A DNA stretch of 64,000 nt from Hahella sp050299855 (GCA_050299855.1 JBNKWQ010000053.1:62001-126000), one strand, 5' to 3'; positions 9,157-18,743 are shown, counted from the first letter of the stretch. Translations and numbers: made by a program. Notes: generated by a model not told the origin, from the sequence alone.

Positions 9157-9196
9157 TCTGCAACCTGTCAACCACACAAATCCTCTATGAGGCACT

Positions 9197-9553
9197 ATGG
9201 AGACTGATACTCTGAAAGATATCGTCATTAAAGCTTTGGAAGATATCAAAGCCAAAGATATAACCGTTCTAGACGTTAAAGAACGCACTAGTGTGACCGA
9301 TTACATGATCATTGCCAGTGGCACCTCAACCCGCCATGTCAAATCTATCGCTGACAACCTTGTGACCGAGGTTAAGGCGCATGGTGCCCGTCCCCTGGGG
9401 TCTGAAGGTGGTGCTGCATCAGATTGGATTCTGGTGGATCTGGGTGACATCGTTGTGCACGTCATGTTACCGGCCGCGCGCGAATTCTACGACCTGGAGC
9501 GCTTCTGGCGGGATGCCCCGACCGAAGAAAGTTTGACCGGCCATATGCACTAG
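9197..9553 (+). CDS. rsfS: Ribosome silencing factor
   Basis: RsfS binds L14 on the large ribosomal subunit and blocks subunit joining under starvation. The 118-residue protein has the family core: DVKERTSVTDYMIIASGTST, then the ALxLEG-equivalent region reading ARPLGSEGGAASDWILVD, and IVVHVMLPAAREFYDLERFW at the C-terminus. It sits between nadD and rlmH, the usual neighbours, 12 bases before rlmH. Confidence 0.96.
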   Translation: METDTLKDIVIKALEDIKAKDITVLDVKERTSVTDYMIIASGTSTRHVKSIADNLVTEVKAHGARPLGSEGGAASDWILVDLGDIVVHVMLPAAREFYDLERFWRDAPTEESLTGHMH

Positions 9554-9565
9554 CTCGTCACGAGC

Positions 9566-10036
9566 ATGCGTATTCGGATACTGGCCGTGGGCAGTAAAAT
9601 GCCCCGCTGGGTGGAAGATGGTAGTAGTGAGTATCTTAAAAGGATGCCACGGGAAATGCCTGTCTCCTTCCAGGAAATTCCTATGGCCAAACGTCAGAAA
9701 AATGCTGATCCTGAGAAACTGAAAATAGCTGAAGGCGATAACATATTGTCCCAGCTATCTTCAGCGGATCATGTTGTTGCCATGGAAGTGAAAGGTAAAC
9801 CCTGGACAACACTGGAGCTAGCGCAGCAGTTGGATCGGTGGCGCATGCAGGGCAAAGATCTGGCGCTCTTGGTCGGTGGTCCCGATGGTTTGAGTGATGC
9901 CTGCCGTCTGAGGGCTGATCAGCAGTGGTCTCTTTCCCCTCTGACGCTACCCCACCCGTTGGTGCGGGTAATTCTAGCCGAGCAAATCTACCGTGCCTGG
10001 AGTGTGCTTCAGGGGCATCCATATCACCGTGAGTAA
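9566..10036 (+). CDS. rlmH: 23S rRNA pseudouridine-1915 N3-methyltransferase
   Basis: RlmH is a SPOUT-class methyltransferase that uses S-adenosylmethionine to methylate pseudouridine 1915 of 23S rRNA in assembled ribosomes. At 156 residues it has the normal length. The knotted SAM-binding region is seen as LALLVGGPDGLSDACR, and the C-terminal signature as LPHPLVRVILAEQIYRAWSV followed by GHPYHRE. It is the last of the proA-nadD-rsfS-rlmH set; a 90-base gap separates it from mrdA. Confidence 0.97.
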   Translation: MRIRILAVGSKMPRWVEDGSSEYLKRMPREMPVSFQEIPMAKRQKNADPEKLKIAEGDNILSQLSSADHVVAMEVKGKPWTTLELAQQLDRWRMQGKDLALLVGGPDGLSDACRLRADQQWSLSPLTLPHPLVRVILAEQIYRAWSVLQGHPYHRE

Positions 10037-10126
10037 TCCGCGAAAATGGGCTACCATGCCCATCACATTCTGAACGAAAATAGTGCTATCAAATCAGATG
10101 GCAGAACCGGGTAACCAGCAGAGCGA

Positions 10127-11992
10127 ATGGCCTCCAGAGAATTTAAGGATCACTACCGCGAACAACGCATATATGCCGGCCGCACGATAGCCGCAGTGTT
10201 GGTGATCTTTGTCATGTTGGGCGTTCTCGCTGCCCGCTATTATTACCTGCAGGTCATAGAGCATGAGGTCTTCAATACTCTGTCCGACCGCAATCGTATG
10301 CAGTTGCTGCCCATTTCCCCGACCCGGGGTCTTATCTATGACCGTAATGGCTTATTGCTGGCCGACAATCAACCCACTTTCTCGCTGACCATTGTGAAAG
10401 AGAGAGTGCCGGATATGCCTCAGACGCTGGAAAAGCTGTCTGAATATATTGAGTTCACAGACGAAGAGCTGGAATCCTTTAATAAACGGCTCAGCCAACG
10501 CCGTCGACCTTATGAATCGGTGGCTCTCAAATCCCGTTTGAAGGAAGAGGAAATCGCCCGAATCGCTGTTAACCGGTATGCATTGCCGGGAGTAGAAGTT
10601 GAAGCTGACCTCATTCGGTATTACCCGCAGGGTGATGATTTTGCCCATATGCTTGGCTATGTCGGGCGTATCAGTGAACAGGAACTGAAGTCCGTAGATC
10701 CAGCGAATTACACCGGAACCCAGTTTTATGGCAAGTTGGGGGTGGAGGGACACTATGAAACACTTTTACATGGAACAGCTGGCTTCCAAACTGTAGAGAC
10801 CGATGTCCGGGGACGAGTATTAAGGGTGCTGGAGAAAGAGCCGCCGACACCGGGTGCAGACATTTCCCTCCATATTGATTCCCAACTGCAGAAAGTAGCG
10901 GTTGAGGCTTTAGGTGACCGTAAGGGTGCCGTCGTTGCCATAGATCCTGTCACGGGCGGAATTCTTGCGCTGGTCAGTAAGCCCAGTTTTGACCCCAACC
11001 TGTTTGTTACAGGCATTGATTCCGCTTCATATCGCGCACTGCAGAGTTCTCCTGATATTCCTCTCTTCAACCGCGCCCTGCGAGGACAGTATCCACCTGG
11101 GTCAACTATCAAACCCTTTATTGGACTGGCGGGACTGGATACGGAAAAGGTAAATACCGGAACAACCGTCTGGGACCCGGGTTACTACCAGCTTAAAAGT
11201 GATAAACGCAAATATCGGGATTGGAAGCGGCAGGGACATGGATGGGTCACTCTGCACGATGCTATTGAACAGTCTTGTGATGTGTTCTTTTACGATCTCG
11301 GTTTCCGTATGGGCGTAGATCCCATGCATGACTATATGGCGAGATTTGGCTTTGGCCAGTTAATGGCCCACGACATTGACAATGCACAGGAGGGTATCTT
11401 GCCTTCCAGAGAATGGAAGCGGGGAATGAAAGGACTACCCTGGTTTCCTGGTGACTCTATCAATATGTCTATCGGGCAAGGTTTTATGCTGACGACACCT
11501 CTGCAATTGGCCACCGGAGCCACTGTGCTCGCCAACCGGGGGCATTGGGTTATTCCACGGTTGATTAAAACCATTAACGAAGTTGAAATGACGGATATTG
11601 AATCGCCCCCAGACGTTTTACTAAAACAGGACTGGTATTGGGATTATGTTATCCAGGGAATGGAAGCAGTTATGCACGGCTCCCATGGAACAGCCCGTAA
11701 AAGCGCTAAGGGTGCGCCTTACCATATGGCTGGTAAAACCGGTACAGCTCAGGTCATTGGTATCAAACAGGGTGAAAGATATGATGCTGATGCCATTGAG
11801 GCAAAGTATCGGGACCATGGTTTGTTTATCGGGTTTGCCCCAGTCAACAGCCCCAAAATTGCGCTGGCCGTCGTTGTTGAAAACGGTGGTGGAGGCAGCA
11901 GTGCCGCTGCTCCCGTAGCCCGGCAGCTGTTTGATGCCTATCTATTGGGTGAGCAGCCCGTCAACTTGGCGGAAAATCAGGTGTCCCAGTGA
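10127..11992 (+). CDS. mrdA: Penicillin-binding protein 2
   Basis: PBP2 is the class B transpeptidase that crosslinks peptidoglycan during lateral elongation, as partner of RodA. The 621-residue protein has a single N-terminal transmembrane anchor (about residues 20-42), a pedestal/dimerisation domain (RNRMQLLPISPTRGLIYDRN) and a C-terminal transpeptidase domain with all three active-site motifs: SxxK as GSTIK (near residue 330), SxN as SCD in AIEQSCDVFFYD, and KTG in MAGKTGTAQV. The middle motif has Cys-Asp instead of x-Asn, which is usual for PBP2. It leads the mrdA-rodA-mltB-rlpA series of wall-synthesis genes. Confidence 0.97.
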   Translation: MASREFKDHYREQRIYAGRTIAAVLVIFVMLGVLAARYYYLQVIEHEVFNTLSDRNRMQLLPISPTRGLIYDRNGLLLADNQPTFSLTIVKERVPDMPQTLEKLSEYIEFTDEELESFNKRLSQRRRPYESVALKSRLKEEEIARIAVNRYALPGVEVEADLIRYYPQGDDFAHMLGYVGRISEQELKSVDPANYTGTQFYGKLGVEGHYETLLHGTAGFQTVETDVRGRVLRVLEKEPPTPGADISLHIDSQLQKVAVEALGDRKGAVVAIDPVTGGILALVSKPSFDPNLFVTGIDSASYRALQSSPDIPLFNRALRGQYPPGSTIKPFIGLAGLDTEKVNTGTTVWDPGYYQLKSDKRKYRDWKRQGHGWVTLHDAIEQSCDVFFYDLGFRMGVDPMHDYMARFGFGQLMAHDIDNAQEGILPSREWKRGMKGLPWFPGDSINMSIGQGFMLTTPLQLATGATVLANRGHWVIPRLIKTINEVEMTDIESPPDVLLKQDWYWDYVIQGMEAVMHGSHGTARKSAKGAPYHMAGKTGTAQVIGIKQGERYDADAIEAKYRDHGLFIGFAPVNSPKIALAVVVENGGGGSSAAAPVARQLFDAYLLGEQPVNLAENQVSQ

Positions 11993-12028
11993 TCAGACCA
12001 GAAAGCATAAACTCAAAGGATACAGCTA

Positions 12029-13180
12029 ATGCCCGGTGGTGACTTTATACGGCAATTGCCGGGAGCAGAAAGTCATTTCAGTCGGCGTCCAGGCCTGTCG
12101 GATTCCATCCATGTTGACCTGCCTCTACTGGGGTTGCTGTTGCTATTGATTGGGGCTGGACTCTTCGTGCTTTACAGCGGTAGTGGCCAGAATATAGCGG
12201 ATGTGAAAAAGCAGGGACTGCATTTTATTGTTGCGCTGGTTCTGATGGTGGTCATTGCTCAGATAGATCCTGCTGTATTCCGAAGATGGGCACCCTGGAC
12301 TTTTCTATTGGGGCTAATTGGTCTTGCAGCTGTTCTGCTGGCTGGTTCGGATGCTAAGGGCGCACAACGCTGGCTGACGATTCCGGGTATAGGGATGCGT
12401 ATTCAGCCTTCGGAATTTATGAAGATTGCCGTGCCAATGATGGTGGCTTGGTATTTGTCCGATCGAAATTTACCACCAAGTTTCAAGCATATCGTGGGCA
12501 CCATGACGATTATTGCCCTGCCGGCAGCCATGATTGTCATCCAGCCGGACCTGGGAACTTCGATCCTGATAGCCGCTTCAGGTATATTTGTCCTGTTATT
12601 TGCCGGCTTGGGTCTGCGCTGGATTATTGGATTCGCCAGCGCGGTGGCGGCACTGGCACCAGTCATGTGGTTTTTTGGCATGCAGGATTATCAGAAGCAG
12701 CGTGTATTAACCATGTTTGATCCCGAACAGGACCCGCTGGGGGCTGGGTGGAACATTATTCAATCCAAAACAGCCATTGGATCCGGTGGCTTGATGGGGA
12801 AAGGCTGGCTGGAAGGAACTCAGTCGCAACTGGATTTTCTACCTGAAAGCCACACAGACTTCATCATTGCGGTTTTTGCAGAAGAATTCGGCTTTATTGG
12901 TGTGTCTGTGCTGTTGTTGCTTTATCTGATGATTATTCTGAGGGGGCTTTATATTTCCGTGCGCGGTCAGGATACCTTTTCACGTCTATTGGCTGGCTCA
13001 CTAACGATGACTTTCTTTGTATACGTATTCGTCAATATGGGCATGGTCAGTGGAATCTTGCCGGTAGTTGGAGTGCCTTTACCATTGGTGAGCTACGGCG
13101 GTACTTCAGTATTGACCCTGATGGCTTCCTTTGGGATTCTCATGTCCATACACACGCACCGCAAAATGTTGCCACGCTAA
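12029..13180 (+). CDS. rodA: Rod-shape SEDS glycosyltransferase RodA
   Basis: RodA polymerises lipid II into glycan strands in the inner membrane together with PBP2. The 383-residue protein shows about ten transmembrane helices and the SEDS motifs: GAQRWLTIPGIGMRIQPSE, then VIQPDLGTS, the FLPESHTDFI loop holding the catalytic Asp, and GVPLPLVSYGGTS near the end. It lies 36 bases after mrdA. The next gene, mltB, begins 70 bases downstream. Confidence 0.97.
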   Translation: MPGGDFIRQLPGAESHFSRRPGLSDSIHVDLPLLGLLLLLIGAGLFVLYSGSGQNIADVKKQGLHFIVALVLMVVIAQIDPAVFRRWAPWTFLLGLIGLAAVLLAGSDAKGAQRWLTIPGIGMRIQPSEFMKIAVPMMVAWYLSDRNLPPSFKHIVGTMTIIALPAAMIVIQPDLGTSILIAASGIFVLLFAGLGLRWIIGFASAVAALAPVMWFFGMQDYQKQRVLTMFDPEQDPLGAGWNIIQSKTAIGSGGLMGKGWLEGTQSQLDFLPESHTDFIIAVFAEEFGFIGVSVLLLLYLMIILRGLYISVRGQDTFSRLLAGSLTMTFFVYVFVNMGMVSGILPVVGVPLPLVSYGGTSVLTLMASFGILMSIHTHRKMLPR

Positions 13181-13250
13181 TGGCTGGCCAGTGTACGAGC
13201 GGCGAAATAGTAAAAGTTCTTGGAATAATATTGGGCAGGAAAATAATAAG

Positions 13251-14273
13251 ATGAGGCGAGGGTATTGGTTGGGTTTGGTGACGGGTGTACTGATTGCTCC
13301 GTTCACGGTGGCCAATAGCGATGCGGGCTACGGGAGCCGTCCCGAAACGCAGGAATTTATTACAGAGATGGTCAACAAGCATCAATTTGAGGCTGCTGAA
13401 CTCTCCCGAATTTTTTCCCAGGCGGAAAAAAAGCAAAAAATTATCGACACGATCAGCAGGCCTGCTGAACAAGTACTGACCTGGGGGGGCTACCGCAAAA
13501 TCTTTCTGACTCAGGGGCGGATTGAAGGAGGAGTTGCATTTTATAGTAAGCATCTTGAAGCCCTCAAAGCTGCTGAGGAGCGTTATGGTGTACCGGCAGA
13601 GGTGGTCACCGCCATTATCGGCGTGGAGACTCTGTACGGTCAACACAAAGGAAATTATCGGGTGATGGATGCGTTGGCGACCCTGGCGTTTGATTATCCT
13701 CCCCGCGCTAAGTTTTTCCGAGCTGAGTTGGAGCAGTTTCTTTTGCTGGCTCGCGAACAGCACTTCGAACCACTGGAGCTTTATGGCTCCTATGCCGGTG
13801 CAATGGGGTTCGGGCAGTTCATCGCCAGCAGCTATCGTCACTTTGCTGTGGACTTTGATGGGGATCATGTTGCTGATTTGTTGAATAACCAGGTGGATGC
13901 TATCGGCAGTGTGGCAAATTATCTGCAGCAACATGGCTGGGAGCGAAATCAGGATATAGCCTTGCCACTGGCGCAGAACAGCAGGGCAGCTCAGCTCAAA
14001 GTGCCGCAAACACTCAAACTTACCACCCAGATAGGGGAGCTGCGGCAGGCCGGCCTTGATCTTGATACCAGGAATAGTGACGACGCACCCGCACGCCTGC
14101 TCAGGCTCGATGCAGATGAAGGATTGGAATATTGGGTTGTGCTGAATAACTTTTACGCCATCACGCGCTATAACCACAGTGATTTATACGCCATGGCTGT
14201 CTTTCAACTGAGTCGCGAGATTAAGGAGGCTTCCGGGCAGCCTGATCTATCGAGCGGAGGGCAGAATCAGTGA
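13251..14273 (+). CDS. mltB: Lytic murein transglycosylase B
   Basis: MltB cuts the MurNAc-GlcNAc bond of peptidoglycan, releasing 1,6-anhydro products. The 340-residue protein belongs to glycoside hydrolase family 103. The catalytic Glu is in IIGVETLYG and the substrate-binding loop in SYAGAMGFGQFIASSY. The start at 13251 (MRRGYWLGLVTGVLIAPFTV) is preferred because AGGA lies nine bases upstream and it gives a signal peptide; there is no lipobox Cys, so unlike E. coli MltB it may be soluble in the periplasm. Its stop overlaps the rlpA start (GTGA), indicating coupled translation. Confidence 0.94.
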   Translation: MRRGYWLGLVTGVLIAPFTVANSDAGYGSRPETQEFITEMVNKHQFEAAELSRIFSQAEKKQKIIDTISRPAEQVLTWGGYRKIFLTQGRIEGGVAFYSKHLEALKAAEERYGVPAEVVTAIIGVETLYGQHKGNYRVMDALATLAFDYPPRAKFFRAELEQFLLLAREQHFEPLELYGSYAGAMGFGQFIASSYRHFAVDFDGDHVADLLNNQVDAIGSVANYLQQHGWERNQDIALPLAQNSRAAQLKVPQTLKLTTQIGELRQAGLDLDTRNSDDAPARLLRLDADEGLEYWVVLNNFYAITRYNHSDLYAMAVFQLSREIKEASGQPDLSSGGQNQ

Positions 14274-15142
14274 GTCGAACCTCGACCCTGGGAGGTCTGC
14301 GTTGGTTTGTTGCAGGTTCCCTGCTATTGATCTTTGCTCAACTGACGGCTTGTGGCAGTACTTCGCGTTATCAGCTATCGCAGGATCGAGGTCCGGAAGA
14401 CGCCGGCTTTGATCCCCGTATAGTTCCCGAACCGGTGCCGAGGGCGGAACCCAAAAGCCGTGGTGGGAATAAAAGTCCTTATCAGGTGTGGGGTAAAACC
14501 TACCGGGTGATGGATAGTGCCAATGGTTATGTTGCCGAAGGTATCGCCTCCTGGTATGGCAAAAAGTTTCACGGCTACAAAACGTCTAACGGTGAAACCT
14601 ACAACATGTATGATTTCTCCGCAGCCCATCGTAGCCTGCCGTTGCCAACTTATGCGCGTATTACCAACCTTGAAAACGGGTTGCAGGTGGTTGTCAGGGT
14701 AAATGATCGTGGGCCTTTTCATAGCGACCGTATTATCGACTTGTCCTATGCCGCAGCCAAAAAACTCGGCTACCTTAACAAAGGTACGGCGAGGGTCAGA
14801 ATAGAGGCCTATCCGTTTGCCGGCGCGCCGACTATTGCTGATCGAATCGAATCTGTCACACCGCCCACCCTTAAGGCGAACTCAGGTCCGCAGGGCTATT
14901 TTTTGCAGGTGGGGGCATTCAGCAGCGAAGTGACCGCCATCCGGACTCTGAATCACGTCAGTACGCTTTTGGATGCGCCGGTGTTTATGAGTAAGGGGCA
15001 GGCCGCCGCGACAATCTATCGGATCAGGGTAGGGCCTTTTTCGGAAGAAACCGAGGCGAAAAGATTCCTGGGAATATTACAACGTGCAGCTTATCCGGAT
15101 GCATTGCTGATTCAGCGGCCATTGGCGGATGCCAACAGCTAA
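14270..15142 (+). CDS. rlpA: Septal ring lytic transglycosylase lipoprotein RlpA
   Basis: RlpA is an outer-membrane lipoprotein that cleaves glycan strands lacking stem peptides. The 290-residue protein starts at a GTG overlapping mltB. It has a lipobox ending LTAC (Cys about residue 28), a double-psi beta-barrel domain (ASWYGKKFHGYKTSNGE to VVRVNDRGPFHSDRIIDLS; the catalytic Asp is in NDRGPF) and a C-terminal SPOR domain (about residues 213-285, GYFLQVGAFSSEVTA) that binds denuded glycan at the septum. Order mltB-rlpA-dacA is the standard one in pseudomonads. Confidence 0.96.
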   Translation: MSRTSTLGGLRWFVAGSLLLIFAQLTACGSTSRYQLSQDRGPEDAGFDPRIVPEPVPRAEPKSRGGNKSPYQVWGKTYRVMDSANGYVAEGIASWYGKKFHGYKTSNGETYNMYDFSAAHRSLPLPTYARITNLENGLQVVVRVNDRGPFHSDRIIDLSYAAAKKLGYLNKGTARVRIEAYPFAGAPTIADRIESVTPPTLKANSGPQGYFLQVGAFSSEVTAIRTLNHVSTLLDAPVFMSKGQAAATIYRIRVGPFSEETEAKRFLGILQRAAYPDALLIQRPLADANS

Positions 15143-15352
15143 TCTGAACCTAATGTTGTTATTCAATAAGCTAAATCTCCCTGTAGAAGCTTCTTGTTAT
15201 GACGCTGTCAGCTACGCTTAGCGGTGAGGATTAGTGAGGCATTACGCCTTGGTAATGATGGCTAGTGGTGAATTCACCAGGGCTTTCCGCTACTATTGCT
15301 TCACTATAATCCACACCCCAAGTATTCAACCCAAACTACTCAGAGACCCGTG

Positions 15353-16513
15353 ATGTCGCAGCCAAGGATGAAAACTTTCTTTGCTTTACTATTTTGTTTG
15401 TGGTCACTGCAGGCCTTCGCCGAACAGGCCGCACTGATTCCTGCTCCTCCTCAGATTGCTGGTTCTTCCTATATCCTTATGGATGCAGAAAGCGGGGCTA
15501 TTATTGTTGAGCAAAACGCGCACCAGCAATTACCCCCTGCCAGTCTAACCAAGATGATGACCTCCTACATTCTGGATTACGAGGTAAGCAAGGGAAATGT
15601 CAATTTCAAGGATCAGGTGCCTATCAGCGTTAATGCTTGGAAAACCGGCGGATCCAAGATGTTTATCCGTGAGGGGACTACTGTTGCCTTGGGTGATTTG
15701 CTGCGTGGAATTGTCATTCAGTCCGGGAATGATGCCAGTGTGGCCGTCGCGGAATATCTGGCCGGCAGCGAGGATGCTTTTGCTTCAATCATGAATCAAC
15801 ATGCTATTCGGCTGGGCATGAGAGATTCAAATTTTATGAATGCTACTGGTTTGCCACATGATGAGCATGTGTCCTCTGCTTATGATCTGGCCATACTGGC
15901 AAAGTCCATTATTTATGATTTTCCTGAGCAATATCCGATTTACTCGGAAAAGTACTACACCTTCAATAATATCCGCCAACCTAATAGAAACCTCCTGCTG
16001 TGGAGAGACAAATCGGTAGATGGCCTTAAAACCGGTCATACCGATGAAGCAGGATATTGCCTGGTTTCTTCTGCAGAGCGTGACGGCATGCGTCTTATCA
16101 GTGTGGTCATGGGAACCAAAAGTGAAGAAGCCCGGGCTCGTGAGACCCTGAAGTTGTTGAACTATGGTTTCCGTTACTATGAAACTCACAAGCTCTATGC
16201 TGCCGGAGAGAAGCTGCTGGACAGCAAAATATGGGCCGGACAAGCGGATACCTTTCCTTTGGGCATTGCCAAAGAAATTGTGGTGACTATCCCCAGAGGG
16301 CAGAAAAGCGCGCTCGAAGCGACAGTGGATGTCGATAAAATTATCAAAGCCCCTGTCCGGATTGGAGATGAACTGGGCCAGCTGAAAGTCGTCTTGAATG
16401 GCTCGCAACTGATCACTGAGCCTGTAGTAGCACTGGAAACTGTTGAAGAAGCGGGATTCTTTAAGCGTATCTGGCACGCTATTGTATTGTTTTTTATGGG
16501 GTTGTTTGAATAA
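15353..16513 (+). CDS. dacA: D-alanyl-D-alanine carboxypeptidase (PBP5/6 type)
   Basis: DacA removes the terminal D-Ala from peptidoglycan pentapeptides. The three penicilloyl-transferase motifs are present: SLTK (PASLTKMM), SGN (QSGNDASVA) and KTG (DGLKTGHTDEAG). An N-terminal signal peptide ends around FAEQA, and a C-terminal amphipathic helix (FFKRIWHAIVLFFMGLFE) anchors the enzyme to the outer face of the inner membrane. I chose the ATG at 15353, giving 386 residues; an in-frame upstream start at 15296 would add 19 residues that do not resemble the family. A TATAAT at 15305-15310 may be the -10 of its own promoter, 43 bases before the ATG. Confidence 0.96.
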   Translation: MSQPRMKTFFALLFCLWSLQAFAEQAALIPAPPQIAGSSYILMDAESGAIIVEQNAHQQLPPASLTKMMTSYILDYEVSKGNVNFKDQVPISVNAWKTGGSKMFIREGTTVALGDLLRGIVIQSGNDASVAVAEYLAGSEDAFASIMNQHAIRLGMRDSNFMNATGLPHDEHVSSAYDLAILAKSIIYDFPEQYPIYSEKYYTFNNIRQPNRNLLLWRDKSVDGLKTGHTDEAGYCLVSSAERDGMRLISVVMGTKSEEARARETLKLLNYGFRYYETHKLYAAGEKLLDSKIWAGQADTFPLGIAKEIVVTIPRGQKSALEATVDVDKIIKAPVRIGDELGQLKVVLNGSQLITEPVVALETVEEAGFFKRIWHAIVLFFMGLFE

Positions 16514-16546
16514 ACGATGTTTGTCTGAGTGTATCTCATGCTGTAG

Positions 16547-16577
16547 GCCGGGGTAGAGGATTTCCCCGGCTTGTTTA
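16547..16577 (+). terminator. Probable intrinsic terminator after dacA
   Basis: A hairpin with arms GCCGGGG (16547-16553) and CCCCGGC (16564-16570) is followed by TTGTTTA. The T-run is imperfect, so termination may be partial, with ybeD-lipB-lipA receiving some read-through. Confidence 0.65.
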
Positions 16578-16689
16578 TTAGTCCTGCAAATTGCCTGATT
16601 TGCACGCTAAATTAGCTTCCGAGGGCCTTGAGCGGTTAAAATTGTGCCCGAAGCGCTCTCAGTAGTTAGTTAAGATAAAAGGTCCTCTT

Positions 16690-16953
16690 GTGGTAGAACC
16701 CCCGAAAATCATCTTCCCCTGCGAATACCCACTCAAAGTGATTGGACATGCCGAATCCGATTTCAAAGAGGTTGTCATTGAAATCGTAAAGCAGCATTAC
16801 CCCGCGTTGGAAGCTTCCTCGGTGGAAGTTATTGACAGCCGCAATGGTCGCTTTGCCTCTTTGCGTTTTACCATAGTGGCGGACAGTGAAGACCATATCA
16901 AAGCGTTATTCATAGCACTTAAGGCTCATAAATACGTCCAGATGGTGCTCTGA
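16690..16953 (+). CDS. ybeD: DUF493 family protein YbeD
   Basis: This 87-residue protein belongs to the DUF493/YbeD family, small ferredoxin-like alpha-beta folds with an ACT-like shape whose function is not established. Typical features are the N-terminal IIFPCEYPLKVIGHAESDF and the C-terminal KALFIALKAHKYVQMVL. The start is a GTG at 16690. In gammaproteobacteria it is found almost always between dacA and lipB, as here, and a regulatory link with lipoate metabolism has been suggested from this context only. Confidence 0.93.
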   Translation: MVEPPKIIFPCEYPLKVIGHAESDFKEVVIEIVKQHYPALEASSVEVIDSRNGRFASLRFTIVADSEDHIKALFIALKAHKYVQMVL

Positions 16954-17001
16954 GTAAGAGTAAAACTACAGGAAAATCACCTATGGCAGGATGTACTGCG
17001 T

Positions 17002-17679
17002 ATGACGGATAACGTTGATGAGGAAAAGCCTCAGGACCTGGTTGTTCGTCATCTTGGTACTCTGCCCTATGAGCCGGTTTGGAAAGCTATGCAGGCATTT
17101 ACCCAGGACCGAGATGAGCGCACGATCGACGAAATTTGGCTGCTGCAGCATGAGCCGGTATTTACCCAAGGGCAGGCTGGCAAGGCTGAACACCTGCTGG
17201 CACCTGGAGATATTCCGGTAGTGCAGGTGGATCGTGGGGGACAGGTTACATATCATGGCCCCGGCCAACTAATGGCGTATTTACTTCTGCATCTGCCAAG
17301 ACTCAAAATGGGCGTCCGCGATCTGGTTACCACAATAGAAGAGACCACCGTGGAAACCCTGGACACTTTTGGCATCAATGCCTACCCCAAGCCGGACGCG
17401 CCAGGGGTGTATGTGGACGGTGCCAAGATAGCATCGCTGGGACTGCGCATCAGAAAAGGATCGTCCTTCCACGGGCTGGCGCTTAACGTCAGTATGGATC
17501 TCGCCCCCTTCCAGAGAATTAATCCCTGTGGTTATGCGGGTTTACGTATGGCCCAGGTAAGTGAATTAAACCCGGCGGCAACCCTGCCGGATGTGGCGGC
17601 TCGATGGCTGGAAATTATTGTCAGTCGGCTGGGCTACCGGAATATTATCGAGAAAAGAGGTATACCCGAGCATGAGTGA
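17002..17679 (+). CDS. lipB: Octanoyl-[acyl carrier protein]:protein N-octanoyltransferase
   Basis: LipB moves octanoate from acyl carrier protein to the lipoyl domains of 2-oxo-acid dehydrogenases and GcvH. The family signature RGGQVTYHGPGQLMAYLLL is near residue 75. The catalytic Lys is in AKIASLGLRIRKG and the catalytic Cys in NPCGYAGL. The 225-residue length is normal. Its last eight bases overlap the start of lipA, so the two enzymes that build protein-bound lipoate are translationally linked. Confidence 0.97.
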   Translation: MTDNVDEEKPQDLVVRHLGTLPYEPVWKAMQAFTQDRDERTIDEIWLLQHEPVFTQGQAGKAEHLLAPGDIPVVQVDRGGQVTYHGPGQLMAYLLLHLPRLKMGVRDLVTTIEETTVETLDTFGINAYPKPDAPGVYVDGAKIASLGLRIRKGSSFHGLALNVSMDLAPFQRINPCGYAGLRMAQVSELNPAATLPDVAARWLEIIVSRLGYRNIIEKRGIPEHE

Positions 17680-18670
17680 CACCACTACCAAAGGTTCACT
17701 AAAACAGGCGCCAAAAGCTGCCGTTAAAAGGGTGGAGCAGGGTGTTAAATTACGCGGCTACGATAAAGTTTCCCGCAATCCCGTCAAAATCATTGCGACG
17801 GATTCTGTGCCACGCAAGCCTGACTGGATTCGGGTGCGCTTATCCAGCTCTCCTGCTGTGGAAGAGATCAAGCAGAAGTTACGTAAGCTGAATTTGCATT
17901 CGGTATGTGAAGAGGCCTCCTGTCCAAACCTTAGCGAGTGTTTTAGCCACGGTACTGCAACCTTTATGATCATGGGGGACATCTGTACCCGCCGTTGTCC
18001 ATTCTGTGATGTTGCCCATGGGCGTCCGAATCCGCTGGATGATCATGAGCCAACTCATCTGGCGCAGGCTATCGGGGAGATGAATCTGAAATATGTGGTT
18101 ATCACCTCAGTGGACCGCGATGATCTGCGCGATGGTGGTGCGGCACATTTTGCCAAATGCATCAGCGAATCCCGTAAATACAGCCCAGAGCTGAAAATTG
18201 AAGTGCTGGTGCCTGATTTCCGTGGCCGTATGGATGTTGCTGTGGAAATACTTAGGGATACGCCGCCGGATGTGTTCAATCACAACCTTGAAACAGTGCC
18301 TCGTCTTTATAAAAAAGCCCGTCCGGGAGCAGATTATGATTGGTCTCTCAAACTGTTGAAGCGCTTCAAAGAATTCGCCCCCGATGTCCCCACTAAATCT
18401 GGTTTGATGTTAGGGTTGGGTGAGGAGCTTGAAGAGGTTCGTCAGGTTATGCGTGATCTGCGTGACCACAATGTTGATATGCTGACACTGGGTCAGTACC
18501 TGGCTCCTTCTAAAGACCATTTGCCTGTGGAAAGATTTGTCACCCCCGACGAATTCAAGGCCTTGGCGGATTTCGGTTATGAAATAGGATTTAAGCAGGT
18601 GGCCAGTGGTCCTCTGGTGCGTTCTTCCTATCATGCCGATAAACAGGCTGCTGGGGAGTTGGTCAGCTGA
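17672..18670 (+). CDS. lipA: Lipoyl synthase
   Basis: LipA is a radical-SAM enzyme that inserts two sulfur atoms into protein-bound octanoate. Both clusters are visible: the auxiliary cluster ligands C-x4-C-x5-C in CEEASCPNLSEC (about residue 78), and the radical-SAM motif C-x3-C-x2-C in CTRRCPFC. The auxiliary-cluster Ser ligand is the conserved Ser near the C-terminus (GPLVRSSYHA). The start at 17672 is chosen because it gives the usual 332 residues and overlaps the lipB stop. A terminator follows 12 bases after the stop. Confidence 0.97.
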   Translation: MSDTTTKGSLKQAPKAAVKRVEQGVKLRGYDKVSRNPVKIIATDSVPRKPDWIRVRLSSSPAVEEIKQKLRKLNLHSVCEEASCPNLSECFSHGTATFMIMGDICTRRCPFCDVAHGRPNPLDDHEPTHLAQAIGEMNLKYVVITSVDRDDLRDGGAAHFAKCISESRKYSPELKIEVLVPDFRGRMDVAVEILRDTPPDVFNHNLETVPRLYKKARPGADYDWSLKLLKRFKEFAPDVPTKSGLMLGLGEELEEVRQVMRDLRDHNVDMLTLGQYLAPSKDHLPVERFVTPDEFKALADFGYEIGFKQVASGPLVRSSYHADKQAAGELVS

Positions 18671-18682
18671 TCCCCGTAGAGT

Positions 18683-18714
18683 GAGTCCTGACCATTATTG
18701 TCGGGACTCGTTTT
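18683..18714 (+). terminator. Intrinsic terminator after lipA
   Basis: Arms GAGTCCTGA (18683-18691) and TCGGGACTC (18701-18709) pair over nine positions (one G-U) around a nine-base loop, followed by GTTTT. It lies 12 bases after the lipA stop and ends the dacA/ybeD-lipB-lipA transcripts. Confidence 0.78.
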
Positions 18715-18743
18715 AGCGCTGTTAAATGGCTGGCTTGGTCCGC

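Noticed and set aside
10036..10126. Gap between rlmH and mrdA examined for a terminator
   Set aside because: No stem with T-run; the block probably continues as one transcript or has a promoter I cannot see.
13140..14177. 345-residue frame antisense to mltB
   Set aside because: Same reasoning: the sense strand encodes a complete MltB with catalytic residues, so the antisense frame is a shadow.
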